NCBI GenBank assembly: GCA_964459065.1
Contig: CAYWMN010000139.1
Location: forward strand, 1-9,431
DNA: 9,431 bases
Direction of reading: 5' to 3'
Source of the DNA: JAMCXS01 sp964459065
Lineage (GTDB): Bacteria; Acidobacteriota; Terriglobia; UBA7540
The stretch's first letter is position 1. The number at the start of each line of letters is the position of its first letter. Both the position numbers and the translations under genes were made by a program. Under the pieces are notes generated by a model that saw only the letters and a program-made list of their open reading frames with translations, searched no databases and was not told the DNA's origin. Of the stretch, positions 6,034 through 9,431 are shown one piece after another.

Positions 6034-7905
6034 ATGGAAAACAAAAGGCTGGCTGTGCCGCCGGTGCTGGCGCTTGGATTGGCTCTCTTGTTGCCGGTTA
6101 CGGGTCTGGCGGCGCAAAAAGCCGCCCGGCATTCTTCCAAGCCAGCCGAAGCCACGCTCTACGATTACACGCGCAGCGCGAGCTTCTCGCATCTTCTCGC
6201 GCCCTATTCCCCGCCCTTTGTTCCCAGGACAAGGCTGGCCAACTCATCTCTCGTCGACGAACTGATCAGCGATGGCAAGCTGGACATTTCGCTTGCGGAC
6301 GCTATTGCGCTGGCGATTGAGAACAATCTCGATATTGGCGTGGCGCGTTACGACCTGCCGATTGCGCAAACGGACCTGCTGCGTACCAAAGCCGGTGGAG
6401 CGGCGCGCGGCGTGGCTGGGGCCACCCTATCGCAGACGCTTTTTGGAGGAGCCCTCGGCACCGGCGTGGGAGGCGGTGGCGGTGCGGGCGGCGGTGGCGC
6501 GGGCGGCGCTTTTGGAGGGGGCATTCCGAGCGTTGGAGGCGCCAGTTGCTGCGACCCCCACGTAAGCGTCCAGTACGCCTGGGGCTACACGGTGACGCCT
6601 TTGAATTATCTGGCCATTACCGGTGTTCCCGTAGTCAGCGCACACACAAGCTACACTTCAGCCACCTATGGGCAGGGCTTTTTGACGGGCACGAGCGTGG
6701 TCTTCAACATATTCAGCGCCCGGCAGACCACCAACTCCACAACACAATTATTCAATCCGGATATCACATCCAATTATACGGTCGGGATCACGCAGAGCCT
6801 CTTAAGAGGCTTCGGGAAGCGCGCCAATGCCCAGTTTATCCGCATCGCGGAAAACGACCAGAAGTTTTCAAAGAGCGTTTTCCGCCAGAAGGTAATCGAC
6901 ACCGTGACCAAGGTCATTTCCACCTATTATGACCTGCTGGCCGATCAGGAAAACATTCACGTGGCCAAAGAGGCTCTGGGCTACGCGCAAGAACTCTTAA
7001 AAGACAATCAGGAAGAAAAGAAAATCGGCGCGGCGGCGCAGCTGGACGTCGCGCAGTCTGAACTCGACGTGGCCAACCGGCAGCAGGACCTGCTGACCGC
7101 TCAGAACACCTTTGAACAGGATTCGCAAACGATGAAGTCGCTGGTCTCAAGAAGCTTCAACGGCCGGATTGCCGCCGTGGATGTCAATCCCGTCGATCAC
7201 CTGCCGAATCCGCACCCGGACGATATCCCAACGCTTGCCGAGGCGCTGCGTAAGGGCGCAACCCACCGGCCGGAAATCGAACAAGCCATGGTGAATTTAA
7301 AAAATCAGCAGATCACCATCAAGGCGACGCACAACGAGCTGCTGCCTTCGCTCAACGCTTTTGCGGCCTTTTCGCCACAAGGGCAGGAAGGAGCGTATGG
7401 TCCGGCCTTCAGCCAGGTTTTTCATAACCGCTATCCCGGCTATGGCTACGGGATCAGTTTGTCGATCCCCCTCCGCAACCGGCAGGCGCAGGCCGACGCG
7501 GCGCGCGCCTTGCTGGAACAGCGCCAGATGGAGATGAAGCTGCAGCAGGCGCGCAACCAGATGGTGTGGGACGTCAGCAAGGCCGTCTCCCAGGTGCATG
7601 AAGCCAAAGGCGAGCTCGACGCGGCGATCAAGGTGGCGGCGCTCGCCCGGCAGACTTTTGAGATGACCCGTGACAAGTTTGCCGCCGGGCGCTCCACGGT
7701 GGATGAAGTCATCACCTCGCAGACGCAGCTTGGCACGGCGGAAAACCAGGAGGTCAAGGCGCGCGCCGCCTACGCCAAGGCTCTGGTCAATTACGAGCAG
7801 GCCACCGGAACACTGCTCAGCCGGAATCATATTGAGCTGTCGAACGCGGTGCGAGGCACCGCACCCCATCCTGCCAATATTCCCGGCGACGCGGGCAATC
7901 CCTAG
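6034..7905 (+). CDS. TolC-family outer-membrane efflux protein
   Basis: A 623-residue outer-membrane factor that forms the exit duct of a tripartite efflux or secretion pump. A signal peptide begins MENKRLAVPPVLALGLALLL and ends near GLAA (about residue 27). First TolC repeat: DISLADAIALAIENNLDI (84-101), a beta-strand block around NYTVGITQSLLRGFG, and long helices 265-375. Second repeat: TLAEALRKG (400-408) through the coiled helices to YEQATGTLL (587-595). ATG 6034 is preferred because it puts the signal peptide at the N-terminus; an in-frame ATG at 5932 has a good AGGA six nt upstream and would add 34 residues before it. A Gly-rich segment (138-163) and a CCDP motif (172-175) belong to an insertion of about 100 residues absent from short TolC proteins. 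The adaptor gene follows after 38 nt, so they are probably co-transcribed. Confidence 0.92.
   Translation: MENKRLAVPPVLALGLALLLPVTGLAAQKAARHSSKPAEATLYDYTRSASFSHLLAPYSPPFVPRTRLANSSLVDELISDGKLDISLADAIALAIENNLDIGVARYDLPIAQTDLLRTKAGGAARGVAGATLSQTLFGGALGTGVGGGGGAGGGGAGGAFGGGIPSVGGASCCDPHVSVQYAWGYTVTPLNYLAITGVPVVSAHTSYTSATYGQGFLTGTSVVFNIFSARQTTNSTTQLFNPDITSNYTVGITQSLLRGFGKRANAQFIRIAENDQKFSKSVFRQKVIDTVTKVISTYYDLLADQENIHVAKEALGYAQELLKDNQEEKKIGAAAQLDVAQSELDVANRQQDLLTAQNTFEQDSQTMKSLVSRSFNGRIAAVDVNPVDHLPNPHPDDIPTLAEALRKGATHRPEIEQAMVNLKNQQITIKATHNELLPSLNAFAAFSPQGQEGAYGPAFSQVFHNRYPGYGYGISLSIPLRNRQAQADAARALLEQRQMEMKLQQARNQMVWDVSKAVSQVHEAKGELDAAIKVAALARQTFEMTRDKFAAGRSTVDEVITSQTQLGTAENQEVKARAAYAKALVNYEQATGTLLSRNHIELSNAVRGTAPHPANIPGDAGNP
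6445..6522 (+). repeat. glycine-codon-rich low-complexity segment inside the TolC gene
   Basis: A run of GGC/GGT/GGA/GCG codons encodes mostly Gly with a few Ala. It contains an imperfect 18-bp repeat (GGCGGTGGCGGTGCGGGC then GGCGGTGGCGCGGGCGGC) and many short G-runs on the coding strand. In the protein it is probably a flexible linker or surface loop. Confidence 0.7.
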
Positions 7906-7943
7906 GCGTAGCTTTCGGCGCAGCAGATTGGCGGAGGAACATC

Positions 7944-9416
7944 ATGGACATAAAACGAGAGGGCGTGGCGCGAAGGCGGCGAATCCGGATGGCGGTTTTC
8001 GCCGTGATTGGACTGGCGATCGCCATCGCCGTCACCGTGGGCCTTGCAAAACTCAAGCCTGCTCCGCCCTCGGTGGATGTTTCAACCGTGTGGACGGATA
8101 TCGTGAAACGCGGAGATATGGACGTCCAGGTGCGCGGCCTGGGAACGCTGGTTCCTGTGCAAATCCAATGGATTCCGGCGGTGACCGAAGGCCGCGTGGA
8201 ACGGCGATTTCTGCTGCCCGGCGTCAAGGTCACGCCCGATACCGCGCTGCTGCAGCTTTCCAACCCGCAGCTTCAGCAGGAGGCGCAGAACGCCCAGTGG
8301 ACGATGAAAGCCGATGAAGCAGACCTCGAAAGCCTCAAGGCCAAGCTGAACAACGACCTGCAATGGCTCAAGGACCTCTACGGCAGTCAGGGTTACGTCT
8401 TCGCCGACATCCAGCCGGAGATCGTCTATCTCGAAGAGCCGGGCAAGGTTGACCTCGTCTACCACATCGACGAAGGCAAGCAGTGGCGAGTGGGCCGGAT
8501 CTTCGTCCACATCGGCGGCGATAATCCACACACGCGAATTCAAACGGCGNNNNNNNNNNCCAAGCTGAACAATGATCTGCTGAACGAGCAATCCACGTTG
8601 ACCAACCTCCAGTCGGAATATCACCAGGCCCGCATGCAGACCGATGTCGACGCTCATCTGGCGGCGAAAGGTATTGTTTCCGACCTGACGGCGCAGCTTT
8701 CAAAATCGAAGGCGGACGGGCTGGCCTCGCAGGTGGCGATTGAAAAGAAGCGGGTGGCGACGCTTGCCGCTTCACTCCAAAGCCAGCTTGGGGCGCAGAA
8801 AGCCAAGGTGGAGCAGGACCGCGCGTTGTACCAATTGAAAAAAGGACAGGTCAACGACCTGCTGGTGCGCGCGGGATATTCCGGCATTCTGACGGATATT
8901 CCCGTGGAAGTGGGCCAGCAGGTGGCCGCGGGCGCGACGCTCGCCAAGGTGGTCGATCCCACCCAGCTGAAGGCGCAGCTTCAGATTGCCGAAACGCAGG
9001 CCAAGGATATCCAGCTCGGCCAGCGCGCCCAAATCGACACGCACAACGGCATCGTGCCGGGCAAGGTGGTGCGCATTGATCCGGCGGTGGTGAATGGAAC
9101 CGTCACCGTGGACGTGGCGCTCAGCGGCAAACTGCCCGAAGGCGCACGGCCCGATCTGAGCGTGGACGGAACCATTGAGATTTCACACCTCAGCAACGTT
9201 CTTTACGTGGGCCGCCCGGCTTTCGGCCAGTCTGACAGCACGGTGGGCTTGTTCAAGGAAATCGATGGCGGCGGCCAGGCCGTGCGGGTCCAGGTAAAAC
9301 TGGGCGAGGCGTCGGTGAACCAGGTTCAGGTGCTCAAGGGTTTGACCGTGGGCGACAAGGTCATCCTTTCGGACATGTCGCGCTGGGACGGTGTTGACCG
9401 GATCCGGCTGAATTAA
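7944..9416 (+). CDS. HlyD/MacA-type periplasmic adaptor, interrupted by a POTRA-like segment
   Basis: Membrane-fusion (adaptor) protein linking an inner-membrane pump to TolC. The basic N-terminus and membrane helix (about 10-35) anchor it. The first half of the lipoyl/barrel region is about 60-110, coiled coil from 107 and again 207-300, the second lipoyl half about 305-340 (LVRAGYSGILTDIPVEVGQQV), beta-barrel 340-415, and a membrane-proximal end (LTVGDKVILSDMSRWDGVDRIRL). GGAGG at 7933-7937 is 6 nt from the ATG. Residues about 135-202 do not belong to this family: they read as a BamA-type POTRA domain and end in four undetermined residues from ten N. KLNNDL occurs both before and after (134-139, 207-212). 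Removing one copy plus the insert (219 nt, 73 codons) would leave a contiguous 417-residue adaptor of ordinary length. The flanking parts are confidently assigned; the protein as written is probably not real. Confidence 0.85.
   Translation: MDIKREGVARRRRIRMAVFAVIGLAIAIAVTVGLAKLKPAPPSVDVSTVWTDIVKRGDMDVQVRGLGTLVPVQIQWIPAVTEGRVERRFLLPGVKVTPDTALLQLSNPQLQQEAQNAQWTMKADEADLESLKAKLNNDLQWLKDLYGSQGYVFADIQPEIVYLEEPGKVDLVYHIDEGKQWRVGRIFVHIGGDNPHTRIQTAXXXXKLNNDLLNEQSTLTNLQSEYHQARMQTDVDAHLAAKGIVSDLTAQLSKSKADGLASQVAIEKKRVATLAASLQSQLGAQKAKVEQDRALYQLKKGQVNDLLVRAGYSGILTDIPVEVGQQVAAGATLAKVVDPTQLKAQLQIAETQAKDIQLGQRAQIDTHNGIVPGKVVRIDPAVVNGTVTVDVALSGKLPEGARPDLSVDGTIEISHLSNVLYVGRPAFGQSDSTVGLFKEIDGGGQAVRVQVKLGEASVNQVQVLKGLTVGDKVILSDMSRWDGVDRIRLN
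8343..8549 (+). other. POTRA-like segment embedded in the adaptor gene (probable assembly chimera)
   Basis: The translation KLNNDLQWLKDLYGSQGYVF, then PEIVYLEEPGKVDLVYHIDE, GKQWRVGRIFVHIGG and DNPHTRI has the beta-alpha-alpha-beta-beta pattern and signature residues of a BamA-family POTRA domain (LYGSQGY, VDLVYHIDEG, WRVGRI). From memory it most resembles planctomycete outer-membrane assembly proteins, not acidobacterial ones. Codon use differs: Val is GTC in four of six cases here, whereas GTG makes up about two thirds of Val codons in the adaptor after the gap. The segment stops at the N-run. Confidence 0.72.
8550..8559. other. assembly gap of ten N
   Basis: Ten consecutive undetermined bases, a common arbitrary gap length set by scaffolding programs. 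The frame is kept across it, but with an arbitrary gap size that has a one-in-three chance. True distance between the flanks is unknown. Confidence 0.97.
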
Positions 9417-9419
9417 ATT

Positions 9420-9431
9420 ATGAATTCTGAA
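9420..9431 (+). CDS. possible start of next efflux gene (four codons)
   Basis: ATG AAT TCT GAA begins 3 nt after the adaptor stop and runs off the right edge. In operons of the TolC plus MacA-type adaptor kind the next gene is commonly an ABC ATPase, but four codons cannot show this and no clear Shine-Dalgarno precedes it. Confidence 0.25.

Noticed and set aside
7944..9416. A novel adaptor-POTRA fusion protein bridging efflux and outer-membrane assembly
   Set aside because: Attractive, but the N-run at the edge, the repeated KLNNDL and the codon shift make a chimeric join more likely; kept only as a finding to test.
1..9431. CRISPR arrays, insertion sequences, rRNA or tRNA genes
   Set aside because: No regularly spaced repeats of 24-40 bp, no transposase motifs with terminal repeats, and no recognisable rRNA or tRNA sequence were seen.

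Overview
This window looks like a piece of a metagenome-assembled bacterial scaffold, most likely from Acidobacteriota. It is a moderately GC-rich, Gram-negative (diderm) genome with a TolC-type outer-membrane protein carrying a glycine-rich stretch and a CCDP motif. I associate that style of TolC with acidobacterial proteins from memory only; no search was run. A run of ten N at 8550-8559 shows that the sequence is a scaffold, not one contiguous read-through.

Left half (1-4355, minus strand): a sugar-utilisation operon read right to left. It holds a GRP/ureide-permease-like sugar transporter (4355-3363), a secreted sulfatase-fold hydrolase with a C-terminal golvesin-like domain (3275-1362), a secreted GH27 alpha-galactosidase-type enzyme (1299-133), and the first 24 residues of a RhaT-like permease that runs off the left edge (74-1). 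Gaps are 87, 62 and 58 nt and each gene has its own Shine-Dalgarno. A plausible sigma-70 promoter lies at 4487-4515. The enzymes probably trim galactose- or sulfate/phosphate-decorated glycans in the periplasm, and the two permeases import the freed sugars. The 'sulfatase' has Thr where sulfatases need Cys or Ser, so its chemistry is uncertain.

Middle (4356-6033): about 1.7 kb without a long convincing gene. It contains several inverted repeats and two small plus-strand ORFs that look real: a 55-residue single-span membrane protein (5032-5199) and a 63-residue protein with two CxxC pairs (5223-5414). It also contains a GC-rich stretch at 5641-5815 that can form a long imperfect helix enclosing several hairpins, a candidate structured RNA.

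Right half (6034-9431, plus strand): an efflux operon behind a TTGACA -35 element. It holds a TolC-family outer-membrane factor (6034-7905) and, 38 nt later, an HlyD/MacA-type periplasmic adaptor (7944-9416). An ATG at 9420 may begin the next gene. The adaptor is interrupted by about 65 residues that read as a BamA-type POTRA domain, ending in the N-run and flanked by a repeated KLNNDL. This is the strongest anomaly in the window, and a chimeric assembly join is the likelier explanation than a new domain fusion.
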